Source of the DNA: Actinomycetes bacterium
GTDB taxonomy: Bacteria > Actinomycetota > Acidimicrobiia > Acidimicrobiales > Bog-793
Direction: 5' to 3'
Length of the DNA stretch: 38,440 nucleotides
Assembly: GCA_021803215.1 (NCBI GenBank)
Contig: JAJZLV010000016.1
Coordinates: forward strand, 1-38,440
Shown here: in pieces, positions 1-8,839 of the stretch
How the letters are laid out: every line of letters begins with the position of its first letter
How positions within the stretch are numbered: the stretch's first letter is position 1
Program-made: the position numbers and the translations under genes
The notes under the pieces: model-generated
What the model saw: the letters and a program-made list of their open reading frames with translations, nothing else
The model's database searches: none
Told to the model about the DNA's origin: nothing

Positions 1-2500
1 CCTGGTCGAGGTCCTCTCGCCGCGGGTGCCGGTGAGCAGGATGGTCTTCCACGAGATAACCCCCGGTGCCATCGAGGAGGCCATCTCGCACCCGCGCCAG
101 CTCGACCGGCGCCTCGTCGACGCCCAGGAGGCCCGCCGCATCCTCGACCGGCTCTACGGCTACGAGGTCTCTCCGGTCCTGTGGCGAAAGGTGGCTCGCG
201 GTCTCTCGGCCGGGCGGGTGCAGTCGGTCGCCACCCGCATGGTCGTCGAGCGGGAGCGCGAGCGCATGGCCTTCTCCTCGGCTGCCTGGAGCTCGATCGA
301 GGGTCGCTTCTCGGCCGGCGGCCAGGGCTTCGCGGCCCGCTTGGTCGAGCTCGGCGGCAAGCGCATCGCCGGGGGCGACGACTTCTCCTCCAAGGGCGAG
401 CTGAAGGCGCCCGCCGAGGTGGTGCGGCTCGACCGCCCGACCGCCGAGGCGCTCGCCTCGAGCCTCGAGGGCGGTTCCTACAGGGTGTCCTCGGTCGAGG
501 AGCGGCCCTTCCGTCGCTCGCCGGCGGCGCCGTTCACCACCTCCACCCTGCAGCAGGAGGCTGCCCGCAAGCTGCGCTACTCGGCCCAGCGGACCATGCG
601 CCTCGCCCAAGGACTCTACGAGCGGGGCTACATCACCTACATGAGAACCGACTCGACCACCCTCTCGGAGACGGCTCTCGCGGCAGCCCGCTCCCAGGCG
701 AGGGAGCTGTTCGGGGCCGGCTCGGTGCCAGATCGCCCCCGCACCTACAAAAAGCGGGTGAAGAACGCCCAGGAGGCCCACGAGGCCATTCGCCCGGCCG
801 GGGACACCTTCCGCCTGCCCTCCCGCCTCTCGGGCGAGCTCGCCCCCGACGAGCTGCGCCTGTACGAACTCGTCTGGCAGCGGACGGTCGCCTCCCAGAT
901 GATCGACGCCACCGGCACGACCGCCCGGGTGCGGATCGCCACGCTCACCACGGCCGACTGCCCGGCGGCCCCCGCCCGGACGTCCGCCACCTTCGCCGCC
1001 AGCGGCACGGTCATCACCTCACCCGGCTTCCTCGAGGTCTACCGGGAGGACGAGGACGACGCCACCGACGGCTCGGCCGGCCGGCGCGATGGGGAGGAGG
1101 CTCGCCTTCCCCGGCTCCACCAGGGCGAGCTGGTCAACTGCGAGGGCCTCGAGAGCGAGGATCACGCCACGAAGCCGCCGGCCCGCTACACCGAGGCCTC
1201 CTTGGTGAGGCGCCTCGAGGAGCTCGGGGTCGGCCGACCCTCCACCTACGCCAGCATCATCCAGACGATCCAGGACCGCGGCTACGTGTGGCGCAAGGGG
1301 ACGGCCCTCGTGCCGTCGTTCACTGCCTTCGCGGTCGTCGGCCTCTTGGAGCGGCACTTCCCGAACCTGGTCGACTACGGCTTCACCGCCAGCATGGAAG
1401 ACGACCTCGACCAGATCGCCTCAGGCAGCGAGGAGTCGATCCCCTGGCTCGAGCGCTTCTACTTCGGGGAGTCCCGCCACTTCTCGCGCGACGGCTCGGC
1501 CGAGGACGGCTCTCGCGCCGAGCCCCGCCACGTCCTGGCGGTCGACGGCAAGCGGGGTCTCAAGGACGCCGTCCTCGCCCACCTGGAGGAGATCGACGCC
1601 CGGCAGGTGAACTCGATACCGATCGGGGCAGACGAGAACGGCGAGGAGATCGTGGTCCGCGTCGGGCGCTACGGCCCCTACCTGCAGCGGGGGGAGGACC
1701 GGGCCCCGGTCCCAGACGAGCTGGCCCCGGACGAGCTCACCACCGAGAGGGCCATCGAGCTGTTGGAGCGGACCTCGGGCGACCGCCTGCTCGGCACCGA
1801 CCCCGAGAGCGGCCTGCCGGTCATCGCCCGGGCGGGCCGCTTCGGTCCCTACGTGCAGCTCGGCGAGGTGAGCGCCGATTCGAAGCAAAAGCCCCGGACG
1901 GCCTCCCTCTTCTCCTCGATGAGCCTCGAGACCGTCGGTCTCGAGGAGGCCCTGCGCCTTTTGCAGCTGCCCCGGGTCGTCGGCGTCGAGCCCGAGGGGG
2001 GCGAGGAGATCGTCGCCTCGAACGGGCGGTACGGGCCCTATCTGAAGAAGGGCGGCGAGACCCGCAGCCTCGAGAGCGAGGAGCAGCTGTTCTCCGTCAC
2101 CCTGCCAGAGGCGCTCGAGCTCTTCGCGCAGCCGAAGTCCCGCCGCTTCGGCCAGGCCGCCTCCCCGCTCAAGGAGATCGGTCCGGACCCGGTGAGCGGG
2201 CAGGTCATCACGCTGCGCTCCGGCCGCTTCGGGCCCTATGTCACCGACGGGACCGTGAACGCCTCCCTCAGAAAAGGTGACGACCCCGAGACCATCACCT
2301 TGGAGCGGGCCGCCGAGCTGATCCAGCTCCGGCGGGAGGCCGGGCCTCCCGCGAAGGGTCGCAAGGCCAGCGGGGCCAAGAAGTCGGTCGGGGCGACGGC
2401 CAAGAAGTCGGCCGGCGCCAAGAAGGCCACCAGGACGAGAAAGGCGGTCAAGAGGGCCCCGGCCAAAAAGCCGGCGCGGCCGAAGGCCGACGCCGAGTAG
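1..2500 (+). CDS. topA: DNA topoisomerase I, 5' end outside the window
   Basis: Type IA topoisomerase that relaxes negative supercoils through a transient 5'-phosphotyrosine link. The reading frame is already open at base 2 and its first residues match the interior of TopA (PVSRMVFHEIT), so the true start lies upstream; the GTG at 26 is not a start. The active-site motif YITYMRTDST is present, with the catalytic Tyr codon at 638-640. The C-terminal part carries four GRxGPY repeats (GRYGPYLQ, GRFGPYVQ, GRYGPYLK, GRFGPYVT), followed by a Lys/Ala-rich tail of about 45 residues. There is no Cys4 zinc finger, as in mycobacterial TopA, and the basic tail is typical of actinobacterial enzymes. The stop at 2498-2500 lies three bases before tmk, so the two are probably co-transcribed. 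Confidence 0.97.
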   Translation, partial: LVEVLSPRVPVSRMVFHEITPGAIEEAISHPRQLDRRLVDAQEARRILDRLYGYEVSPVLWRKVARGLSAGRVQSVATRMVVERERERMAFSSAAWSSIEGRFSAGGQGFAARLVELGGKRIAGGDDFSSKGELKAPAEVVRLDRPTAEALASSLEGGSYRVSSVEERPFRRSPAAPFTTSTLQQEAARKLRYSAQRTMRLAQGLYERGYITYMRTDSTTLSETALAAARSQARELFGAGSVPDRPRTYKKRVKNAQEAHEAIRPAGDTFRLPSRLSGELAPDELRLYELVWQRTVASQMIDATGTTARVRIATLTTADCPAAPARTSATFAASGTVITSPGFLEVYREDEDDATDGSAGRRDGEEARLPRLHQGELVNCEGLESEDHATKPPARYTEASLVRRLEELGVGRPSTYASIIQTIQDRGYVWRKGTALVPSFTAFAVVGLLERHFPNLVDYGFTASMEDDLDQIASGSEESIPWLERFYFGESRHFSRDGSAEDGSRAEPRHVLAVDGKRGLKDAVLAHLEEIDARQVNSIPIGADENGEEIVVRVGRYGPYLQRGEDRAPVPDELAPDELTTERAIELLERTSGDRLLGTDPESGLPVIARAGRFGPYVQLGEVSADSKQKPRTASLFSSMSLETVGLEEALRLLQLPRVVGVEPEGGEEIVASNGRYGPYLKKGGETRSLESEEQLFSVTLPEALELFAQPKSRRFGQAASPLKEIGPDPVSGQVITLRSGRFGPYVTDGTVNASLRKGDDPETITLERAAELIQLRREAGPPAKGRKASGAKKSVGATAKKSAGAKKATRTRKAVKRAPAKKPARPKADAE

Positions 2501-2503
2501 CCG

Positions 2504-3130
2504 GTGCCCGACCTAGGCAGGCTCATCGCCTTCGAGGGCGGCGAGGGGGCCGGCAAGTCGACCCAGTCGAGGGCTCTCGCCACTCACATCGGAGCCGAGC
2601 TCACCCGGGAACCGGGCGGCACCCCCCTCGGCGAGCGCCTCCGCCGCCTGCTCCTCGAGGAGACGGGCCCGCTCGACCCGCGGGCCGAGCTCATGCTGCT
2701 GCTGGCGGCCCGCGCCGAGCACCTGGCCGAGCGGATCGGGCCTGCCCTGGCAGCCGGGCGCCATGTCGTGGTCGACCGCTTCACGGCCTCGACCCTCGCC
2801 TACCAGGGTTACGGGCGGGGCCTTCCGATCGAGGAGGTGAGGAGGGCCTGCGCCCTCGCGACGGGCGGGCGGGAGCCCGACTTGAACGTCCTTCTCGACG
2901 TGCCGGTCCCCCTCGGGGCCGCTCGGCGCTCTCCTCGGAGCGAGGACCGCATCGAGCGGGAGGTGGCGGAGTTCCACGAGCGGGTGCGCCGGGGATTCCT
3001 CGCCGAGGCGGCTGCCGCGCCGGAGCGCTGGCTGGTGGTCGACGGCTCGCTCGCCGAGGCGGAGGTGGGCGCCTTTGTCAAGAGCGGGGTGGCTGCCCGT
3101 CTCGGCATCTTGCCGAGGGCGGCCGGATGA
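2504..3130 (+). CDS. tmk: Thymidylate kinase
   Basis: Phosphorylates dTMP to dTDP in dTTP synthesis. The protein has 208 residues, the usual size. The P-loop EGGEGAGKST is at residues 11-20, the DRFTASTLAYQGYG segment matches the family DR(Y/F)-substrate motif, and an Arg-rich LID-like stretch (RRSPRSEDRIE) follows. The GTG start lies three bases after the topA stop, so translational coupling is likely. The stop codon overlaps the start of the next gene (ATGA at 3127-3130). The tmk then delta-prime order is common in bacteria and supports both calls. Confidence 0.95.
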   Translation: MPDLGRLIAFEGGEGAGKSTQSRALATHIGAELTREPGGTPLGERLRRLLLEETGPLDPRAELMLLLAARAEHLAERIGPALAAGRHVVVDRFTASTLAYQGYGRGLPIEEVRRACALATGGREPDLNVLLDVPVPLGAARRSPRSEDRIEREVAEFHERVRRGFLAEAAAAPERWLVVDGSLAEAEVGAFVKSGVAARLGILPRAAG

Positions 3131-4185
3131 GCCGAGAGGTCCCTCCCGTCTTTGAGAGGGTGATCGGCCAACCAGAGGCGGTCTCTTTCCTCGCAGCCTC
3201 CCGTGCCCACCCGGTGCACGCCTACCTCTTCCTCGGCCCGGCCGGCACCGGGCGCTCGGAGGCGGCCGCCTCCTTCGCGGCCAGCCTGTTCTGCGAGCAC
3301 GGCGGCTGCGGGCGCTGCCGGAGCTGCGAAGAGGAGCTAGCCCGCCGCCACCCGGACCTCGTCTTCGTCGAGCGCGAGGGGGCCTCGATAAGAGTCGCCC
3401 AGGCGGCCGAGGTGGTGCGGCTGGCAGCCCGTACCCCGCGGGCCGCCTCGTACCAGGTGCTCGTTCTGGTCGACTTCCACCTCCTCGGCTCGGCCGCCCC
3501 GACGCTCTTGAAGACGATCGAGGAGCCGCCCGAGACGACGATCATCATCGTCACGGCAGAGTCGGTCCCGGCCGACTTCGCAACGATCGCCAGCCGCTGC
3601 TCGCGCGTCGAGTTCCACCCTCTCGGCGAGCAGGTGATCGAACGAGCTCTCCTCGCCGAGGGGGCCGAGCGCGAGCGCGCCGCTCTGGCGGCCAAGGCCT
3701 CCTCCGGGCGGCTCGATCGGGCTCGCCTCTTGCTCGGTGACGAGGGGCTGGCTGCCCGCCTGGCCCGCTGGCACAGTGTTCCGGCCTCGCTCAACGGCAC
3801 GGGGGCCCGGGCGGCGGAGCTGGCGGCCTCTCTCCTCTCGTCCGCCAACGAGCCGGTCGAGGCGCTCGAGGCTCGCCAGGCCGCCCAGCTGGCGGCGCTG
3901 GTCGAGGAGGCGAAGTCGGGCGGCGAGCGGGGACTTCCCGGCCGGGCCGAGATCGAGGCCCAGCACCGCCGGGAGAGAAGGCGGGCCCGCACCGACGAGA
4001 TCCGGGCCGGCCTCGCCACCTTGGCAGGCGTCTACCGGGCCCGCTTGGGTGGCGAGGCGGCGACGGCCCGGGCTGCCATCGCCGCCCTGACTGCCATCGA
4101 GGAGGCCTCGGCCCGCCTCTTTTTGAACGTCGACGAGAGCCTCTTGCTCGAGTGGCTGCTCCTCCAGCTCGACCGAGCCGGCTGA
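3127..4185 (+). CDS. holB: DNA polymerase III delta-prime-type clamp-loader subunit
   Basis: AAA+ subunit of the replicative clamp loader, 352 residues. The Walker A-like segment GPAGTGRS (residues 37-44) has Arg where an ATP-binding subunit has Lys; such degeneracy is expected for delta-prime, which does not need to hydrolyse ATP. A four-cysteine zinc module follows (Cys56, Cys61, Cys64, Cys67). LLKTIEEPPETT and the SRC sensor region (ASRCSRVEF) are characteristic of the DnaX/HolB family. The ATG overlaps the tmk stop by four bases. The C-terminal collar region is long and Ala/Arg-rich. The Lys-to-Arg change argues against DnaX (gamma/tau). Confidence 0.9.
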   Translation: MSREVPPVFERVIGQPEAVSFLAASRAHPVHAYLFLGPAGTGRSEAAASFAASLFCEHGGCGRCRSCEEELARRHPDLVFVEREGASIRVAQAAEVVRLAARTPRAASYQVLVLVDFHLLGSAAPTLLKTIEEPPETTIIIVTAESVPADFATIASRCSRVEFHPLGEQVIERALLAEGAERERAALAAKASSGRLDRARLLLGDEGLAARLARWHSVPASLNGTGARAAELAASLLSSANEPVEALEARQAAQLAALVEEAKSGGERGLPGRAEIEAQHRRERRRARTDEIRAGLATLAGVYRARLGGEAATARAAIAALTAIEEASARLFLNVDESLLLEWLLLQLDRAG

Positions 4186-4199
4186 GGGCTCTTCGCCCG

Positions 4200-4205
4200 T
4201 AGATT
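4200..4205 (+). promoter_or_regulatory. -10-like box TAGATT before the MDMPI-family gene
   Basis: TAGATT fits TAnnnT and lies 29 bases before the GTG at 4235, in the 49-base gap after holB. A good ribosome site, AAGGAG with a 6-base spacer, directly precedes that GTG. No convincing -35 was seen. Confidence 0.4.
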
Positions 4206-4234
4206 CCGAGAGGTCCAAGACCAAGGAGCAGCCC

Positions 4235-5020
4235 GTGCCGTCCGACGCCGCCCGCCTCGTCCAAGGCCTCCGAGACGCACATGACCGCCTCTTTTCCTTC
4301 GCGGCCGGGATGGACGCCGGCGACTTGGAGAGGCCCTCCTACTGCGACGGCTGGACGATCGCCCAGGTGCTCTCGCACATCGGGAGCGCCGCCGAGATCG
4401 GCCGGGCGACCCTGCGGGCCGCCCTCGGAGGACAGGAGCCGCTCGATCAGGCGGGCCGTCAGGCGATCTGGGACCGCTGGGACGCCAAGTCTCCTGCCGC
4501 CCAGGTGGCCGACGCCGGCGCCTCCGACGACGAGCTGGTCGAGGCGCTCGAGGGGCTCGAGCAAGAGCAGCTCGACTCCCTCGAGGTGCCCTTCGGCGGC
4601 CGGCAGCTCTCGGCGGCCGAGCTGCTGCGCCTCTTCCTCGCTGAGAGAGCCCTTCACACCTGGGACGTCGAGGTGGTCTTCGAGCCCTCGGTCCGCCTCC
4701 GGCCTGCCCACGTCGACCTGCTGCTGGACGCCCTCGGGACGCTCGTCCCCTGGTACGCCGAGGCCACCGGCTACGCCGGTCCGGACCGGGTGGCGGTGCA
4801 CACTCTCGAGCCCGGACGGGACTTCGTCCTCTTGCTCAACGAGGGTGTCTCGCTGCTGCCGTCCGGGCCGGCCGGCGACGGGGTGGCCCGCCTCGAGCTG
4901 CCGGCGGAGGCCCTCATCAGGCTCGTCTACGGCCGGCTAGACACCGAGCACACCCCGAGCGAGGTCGAGAGCGATGGCGTCGGCCTCGACGAGCTGCGCC
5001 GCCTCTTTCCCGGGCGCTGA
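4235..5020 (+). CDS. Mycothiol-dependent maleylpyruvate isomerase-family protein
   Basis: 261-residue protein with an N-terminal DinB-like four-helix metal-binding domain of the MDMPI_N type. The motif CDGWTIAQVLSHIG (residues 37-50, metal-ligand candidate His48) is diagnostic, and ERALHTWDVEV further on supplies the second His-containing segment. The C-terminal part, from about residue 165, resembles the MDMPI C-terminal domain. Family members use mycothiol, the actinobacterial low-molecular-weight thiol, as cofactor. Most paralogues have no assigned substrate, so true maleylpyruvate isomerase activity should not be assumed. GTG start with AAGGAG six bases upstream. It follows holB after 49 bases and probably has its own promoter. 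Confidence 0.8.
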   Translation: MPSDAARLVQGLRDAHDRLFSFAAGMDAGDLERPSYCDGWTIAQVLSHIGSAAEIGRATLRAALGGQEPLDQAGRQAIWDRWDAKSPAAQVADAGASDDELVEALEGLEQEQLDSLEVPFGGRQLSAAELLRLFLAERALHTWDVEVVFEPSVRLRPAHVDLLLDALGTLVPWYAEATGYAGPDRVAVHTLEPGRDFVLLLNEGVSLLPSGPAGDGVARLELPAEALIRLVYGRLDTEHTPSEVESDGVGLDELRRLFPGR

Positions 5021-5455
5021 GGGGAGCCCTCCGACAAGAGAGGCCCGGCGGCCGACCTCGAGTCGCCTGCCGTGACCAGCCGGGCCGATCCCTTCTCGGC
5101 CTTTGGCGACGACTTGCTCGAATGGGCCAGCCGAACGCCCTCGGGCGACGGTGAGAGGGGCTCCTCGAAGCCCTGGGTGACGAGCGCGGAGCTCTCTCAC
5201 CATCTGGCTCACCATCTGGCGGCCGGTCTCAGGGATGGGCTCCGTCCCTGTCAGGCCCGGCCGGCCGGCGTCCCGCCCGACGCAGGCTCGAGGGGCCCGT
5301 CCGCTCCCCGATGGCCGCCGCGGCTCGGACCAGCTTGTGACCGGGCGAGGCAACCGGAGCGCTCCAGAGCCGCCCACGAGCTGTCCGGCGCCCGGCTTGC
5401 CTCTTAGACTGGCCAGAAGCTGAGGCGAGGAGGTCCCTCGGGTCAGCAGGGAGAG
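5021..5455. other. Intergenic region, possibly with a decayed small gene
   Basis: No gene can be supported with confidence. A GTG frame from 5072 to 5407 (111 codons, plus strand) begins with a protein-like stretch (FSAFGDDLLEWASRTPS) but turns into Pro/Arg/Ala-rich sequence without features in its second half, which suggests either chance or a frameshifted remnant. An imperfectly spaced direct repeat CACCATCTGGC occurs twice near 5200-5220. A -10-like TAGACT (5405-5410) precedes the RDD gene by about 45 bases. Confidence 0.35.
5405..5410 (+). promoter_or_regulatory. -10-like box TAGACT for the RDD gene
   Basis: TAGACT lies 45 bases before the ATG at 5456; a TTGCCT close upstream is too near to be a normal -35. 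The mRNA would have a leader of about 38 bases ending in the ribosome site AGGGAGAG. Confidence 0.35.
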
Positions 5456-6166
5456 ATGATGTCAGAGATGCCTCCCGCTGGCGAGGGAGCCGGCGCCGAT
5501 CAACGTGGGCAGGACTGGCCGCCTCCCTACCCGCCGCCTCCTCCGCCGGGCCAGGCTCCCTACCCGCCGCCTCCTCCGCCGGGCCAGGCTCCCTACCCGC
5601 CGCCTTTTCCGCCGGGCCAGGCTCCCTACCCGCCGCCCTATACGGGCGGCGGCTACCAGGCGCCGTTCCCCCCGGGCTGGCCGAGCCAGCCCGCAGGGCA
5701 GCCGCCCTACGGCTACGACCCGTACCAGAGCCCGCCTCGGCCCGCCCTCGCCGGCTGGTGGCGGAGGGCCGGCGGCCTCGTCCTCGACGCCGTCGTCATC
5801 GGCGTCCTGAGCGTGCTCGTCGGCTTCGCTGCCCGCGGGTCGGTCGCTCTCGCCCTCGCCCTCTCGGCGGTCGTGCAGCTCGGCTACCTCACGTTCATGA
5901 TCGGGCGCTACGGACAGACGCTCGGGATGAGAGTGGCCGGCGTGGTGCTCAACGACTCGGCCACCGGGACGAACCAGATCGGCTACTCCAAGGCCCTCGT
6001 GCGGGCCATCGTGGCGAGCGTGATCGCCCTACCGGCTTCCTTCTTCGCCCCACTCATCCTCCTTCCTGTCATCAACTACCTCTGGCCACTTTGGGACGCC
6101 CGGCACCAGACGTGGCACGACAAGGCGGCGGGTACAGTCCCGATGCTGGGCAAGGGCTTTCGCTGA
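5456..6166 (+). CDS. RDD-family membrane protein with proline-rich N-terminal repeats
   Basis: 236-residue predicted inner-membrane protein. Residues 22-90 form a Pro/Tyr/Gly-rich cytoplasmic tail containing three tandem copies of [11 protein letters not shown] (one with F for P). The RDD domain follows from about residue 98, starting with [14 protein letters not shown], with three to four hydrophobic helices and the conserved closing segment [19 protein letters not shown] proteins are poorly understood; a role in transport or envelope stress is proposed for some, and Pro-rich tails are common on actinobacterial members. Start at ATG 5456 (or the adjacent 5459) after AGGGAGAG. It is followed closely by msrA. 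Confidence 0.85.
   Translation: MMSEMPPAGEGAGADQRGQDWPPPYPPPPPPGQAPYPPPPPPGQAPYPPPFPPGQAPYPPPYTGGGYQAPFPPGWPSQPAGQPPYGYDPYQSPPRPALAGWWRRAGGLVLDAVVIGVLSVLVGFAARGSVALALALSAVVQLGYLTFMIGRYGQTLGMRVAGVVLNDSATGTNQIGYSKALVRAIVASVIALPASFFAPLILLPVINYLWPLWDARHQTWHDKAAGTVPMLGKGFR
5525..5623 (+). repeat. Three 33-bp in-frame tandem repeats
   Basis: Units at 5525-5557, 5558-5590 and 5591-5623, each coding for [11 protein letters not shown] or a one-residue variant, with a partial fourth unit after. The first two units are identical at the DNA level in the stretch I compared, so copy number could vary between strains. Confidence 0.8.
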
Positions 6167-6219
6167 GCCCGCTCAGGGCAAAGCGGCCCTCAGGGGCTCA
6201 GGCGGCAAAGGAGAGAGCG

Positions 6220-6873
6220 TTGTCCGGTGACAAAAAGCAGGAGATGGTGAGCGCCGGGGAGGCCCTCGCGGGGCGGAGCGAGGAGATGGCGGTGCCAGAG
6301 CGTCACTTCGTGCTCGGCACTGCCTTGAAGCCGATCTTCCGGGACGGCCTCGAGAGCGCCGTCTTCGCCCTCGGGTGCTTCTGGGGCGCCGAGCGGCGCT
6401 TCTGGCAGACCCAGGGAGTGGTGGTGACTGCGGCCGGTTATGCCGGTGGCTACACCCCGAACCCGACCTATGACGAGGTCTGCACCTCGCTGACCGGGCA
6501 CGCCGAGGCGGTGTTCGTGGTCTTCGACCCCGCCCGGGTGAGCTACGAGGAGCTCCTCAAGGTCTTCTGGGAGTCGCACGACCCGACCCAGGGAATGCGC
6601 CAGGGGGGCGACGTCGGGACCCAGTACCGCTCGGCCATCTACACGACCTCCTCCGAGCAGCTGGCTGCCGCCAAGGCCTCGAGAGAGGCCTACGGAGTCG
6701 CCTTGGCGGCCGCCGGCCGCGGAGGGATAACCACCCAGATCGCCGAGCTGGGCGACTTCTTCTACGCCGAGGACTACCACCAGCAGTACCTGGCGAAGAA
6801 TCCAGGCGGCTACTGCGGCCTCGGCGGCACCGGTGTCGCCTGCCCGATCGGCCTTCGCGTGGGCGGAAGCTGA
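6220..6873 (+). CDS. msrA: Peptide-methionine (S)-S-oxide reductase
   Basis: Repairs oxidised methionine in proteins and free Met-(S)-sulfoxide. The protein has 217 residues when started at TTG 6220, chosen because AAAGGAG sits six bases upstream; the frame remains open further 5' but overlaps the RDD gene. The catalytic motif GCFWG is present (nucleophile Cys53), and the C-terminal [15 protein letters not shown] supplies resolving cysteines. The N-terminal extension of about 45 residues resembles that of longer E. coli-type MsrA. It ends 22 bases from the convergent hydrolase gene. No msrB is visible in the window. Confidence 0.93.
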   Translation: MSGDKKQEMVSAGEALAGRSEEMAVPERHFVLGTALKPIFRDGLESAVFALGCFWGAERRFWQTQGVVVTAAGYAGGYTPNPTYDEVCTSLTGHAEAVFVVFDPARVSYEELLKVFWESHDPTQGMRQGGDVGTQYRSAIYTTSSEQLAAAKASREAYGVALAAAGRGGITTQIAELGDFFYAEDYHQQYLAKNPGGYCGLGGTGVACPIGLRVGGS

Positions 6874-6895
6874 CCGCCGGCGCCGAGGTGGGCGC

Positions 6896-8758
6896 TCAGG
6901 TCCCGGCCGCCCGGCGGCCGCCGGAGAGCTCGTCTCGCGGCGAGACGACGGGAAGGTCGAGGACATCTTTTGCGAGGTGACCGGCCGAGACCGTGATGGT
7001 GAGGGCGTCCGGCAGCCGGTCGCCCAGGTAGGCCTGGTCCGTGGCGGCGATGACGAGCTCGATCCGGTCCCCCTTGGCGTAGCGGTGCACCACGCCCGGG
7101 AGCGTGAGGGTCACCTCTCTCGAGCCCCTGAGGCGGGCGGGCGACACAAGCCGGTTGACGAGCGTCACCGCGCCGGAGGGCGAGACGTCGTAGATCTTCG
7201 CGAAGACGACCGCCTCGGTCGCCGGGCTGAGCGAGCTGGCGCTCGCCCCGGAGATCATGAGGTGAAGGACGGGAATCCCGACCGAGTCGAGGTTTGCCCT
7301 GAGAGGGGCCGTCTCGAAAGAGGCGTAGGTGCCGGGGGGGTCACTGGGCGGGATCGAGTCGAAGGGCGACTGGTCCTGCACCCCGGAGGTCTCCGAGTAG
7401 CTGGCGGGCTCGGCCCCAGGCGGGTTGAAGAAGGTCTTCGTGCCGGTCGTCACGGCCCTCTTCGAGGAGACGAGGGTCCCGCTGGCCGACAGGTAGAGCG
7501 GCAGCACCCGCCCGACCGGCCAGGACCGGGCCGTGCCGTAGGCCGGTTCGGCCGAGCCCTTCTTCGAGTACTTGACCCAGGGCCGGAAGTACTCGACGTT
7601 GGGGCCGGTCGAGATCTTCTCTCCCTTCAGGTACCGGGCGAACCAGTCGAGGATGAGCCTCGTCTCATAACCATGGGCCGGCGAGGTGTAGCTGAGCTCT
7701 CCCGGCGCCGGGGTGAGGTCCGAGTGCCCCCAGCTTTGCAGCACGAGCTTCACGTGGTCGCCGATCGACTTGAGCGCCTTGTAGTTGGCGACCGCCTCGG
7801 CGATGTTGAAAAGGCTGTCGTTCTCGCCCTGCATGAGCATCGTGGCGGCGTGGACGTGGCGGAAGTAGGTGAAGACCGAGTCCCTCTCGAGCAGCGAGAT
7901 GGTGGAAGGCGTCGGGTACCCGGCGGCGACTGACTGGAGGTAGGCATGGCAGACGGCCGGGTCGAAGCCCGGGCAGCTCGAGGGCGGGAACGGGGTGGCC
8001 GTCGGGTTCTGGAAGGGCTCGGAGAGGCCCTCCCCGAAAAAGAGCGAGGTCCACTCCCACTTGAGCACGCCCGGGGCCGCCTTCGCCCAGTGAAACTGTG
8101 GGCTCGAGTTGTTCGGGGCGAGCGAGTAGGCGAGGTCGTTCCAGGTGATCATGGGGATGATCGCCTTGATGCGCGGGTCGATGGCGGCGGCGGCGAACTG
8201 CACCTCGCCTCCGTAGGAGCCTCCGATCATGCCGACGACAGGAGAGTCCTTCCCATCCTTTCTCACGACCCGCAGGCGGCCTAGATAAGAGACGAGCTGG
8301 CTGGCGGCCTCGCCGTCGTAGGCCCGCGAGTCGAGCTCGATGTTGCAGCCGCTTCCTCCGAAGCCGAGCCCCGAGTAGGTGAGCACCACGTAGCCGTAGC
8401 GGACCGCCAGCTCGGCGAGGGCGACCTGGTCGGTGTAGGAGCCGCCGAAGCCGTTCGTCGTCAAGATGGCCGGGTCGCGCCGGGCGCGGCGGGGGACGAA
8501 CAGCTCCCCGATGATCGAGCAGCTCGTCGCCCGATGCGGGCCGACGTGCACGGTGAAGTGGTGGATGACGGCGGTGAAGTCCCTCCCCTTGGCTCCCGGC
8601 GCGCTCGAGGTCACCTTGGCCGGGGGAGGCGGCACGAAGCGGTGCCTGGTCGCCGCCCCGGCCGGGCTCGGAGCACCGGCGAGACTCGGAACGAGCAGGC
8701 CGGCCAGGCTGAGGGCTCCACCGGCCAGGAGGAAGCGTCGCACTCTCGAAGTTCGCAC
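6896..8758 (-). CDS. Secreted CocE/NonD-type alpha/beta hydrolase (X-Pro dipeptidyl-peptidase-like)
   Basis: 620-residue predicted exported serine hydrolase. An Arg-rich N-terminus (residues 1-9) and a hydrophobic, Ala-rich segment ending near AGAA (about residue 36) look like a signal peptide. The alpha/beta hydrolase core shows the nucleophile elbow GGSYGG (Ser181), a GENDS acid loop (Asp314) and WGHSD (His345), consistent with a catalytic triad. The C-terminal 200 residues form a beta-rich domain of the PepX_C/CocE type. Substrates in this superfamily include acyl esters and proline peptides; the substrate here is unknown. GTG start at 8758. It is convergent with msrA and divergent from the next gene. 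Confidence 0.82.
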   Translation of the reverse strand: MRTSRVRRFLLAGGALSLAGLLVPSLAGAPSPAGAATRHRFVPPPPAKVTSSAPGAKGRDFTAVIHHFTVHVGPHRATSCSIIGELFVPRRARRDPAILTTNGFGGSYTDQVALAELAVRYGYVVLTYSGLGFGGSGCNIELDSRAYDGEAASQLVSYLGRLRVVRKDGKDSPVVGMIGGSYGGEVQFAAAAIDPRIKAIIPMITWNDLAYSLAPNNSSPQFHWAKAAPGVLKWEWTSLFFGEGLSEPFQNPTATPFPPSSCPGFDPAVCHAYLQSVAAGYPTPSTISLLERDSVFTYFRHVHAATMLMQGENDSLFNIAEAVANYKALKSIGDHVKLVLQSWGHSDLTPAPGELSYTSPAHGYETRLILDWFARYLKGEKISTGPNVEYFRPWVKYSKKGSAEPAYGTARSWPVGRVLPLYLSASGTLVSSKRAVTTGTKTFFNPPGAEPASYSETSGVQDQSPFDSIPPSDPPGTYASFETAPLRANLDSVGIPVLHLMISGASASSLSPATEAVVFAKIYDVSPSGAVTLVNRLVSPARLRGSREVTLTLPGVVHRYAKGDRIELVIAATDQAYLGDRLPDALTITVSAGHLAKDVLDLPVVSPRDELSGGRRAAGT

Positions 8759-8807
8759 GACCCGGTAACGCTCGGCGGGAGGAGAACTTGCGGCCGGAGG
8801 CTCCCCG

Positions 8808-8814
8808 AGTCCTA
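8808..8814 (-). promoter_or_regulatory. -10-like TAGGACT for the secreted hydrolase
   Basis: On the minus strand TAGGACT lies about 50 bases before the GTG at 8758, inside the 81-base divergent gap. No clear -35 was recognised. Confidence 0.3.
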
Positions 8815-8827
8815 GCCGCCGGCTGGC

Positions 8828-8833
8828 TATGGT
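8828..8833 (+). promoter_or_regulatory. Leaderless-type -10 box TATGGT
   Basis: TATGGT fits TAnnnT and is followed by six bases and then the GTG start at 8840, with no ribosome site. This spacing places the transcription start at or next to the start codon, as in leaderless actinobacterial genes. Confidence 0.55.
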
Positions 8834-8839
8834 GCCTGC

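Noticed and set aside
181-2280. 699-codon frame inside topA
   Set aside because: Arg/Gly/Pro/His-rich shadow in another frame of topA.
6833-7933. 366-codon plus-strand frame opposite the secreted hydrolase
   Set aside because: No motif; hydrolase strand has a full catalytic triad and signal peptide.
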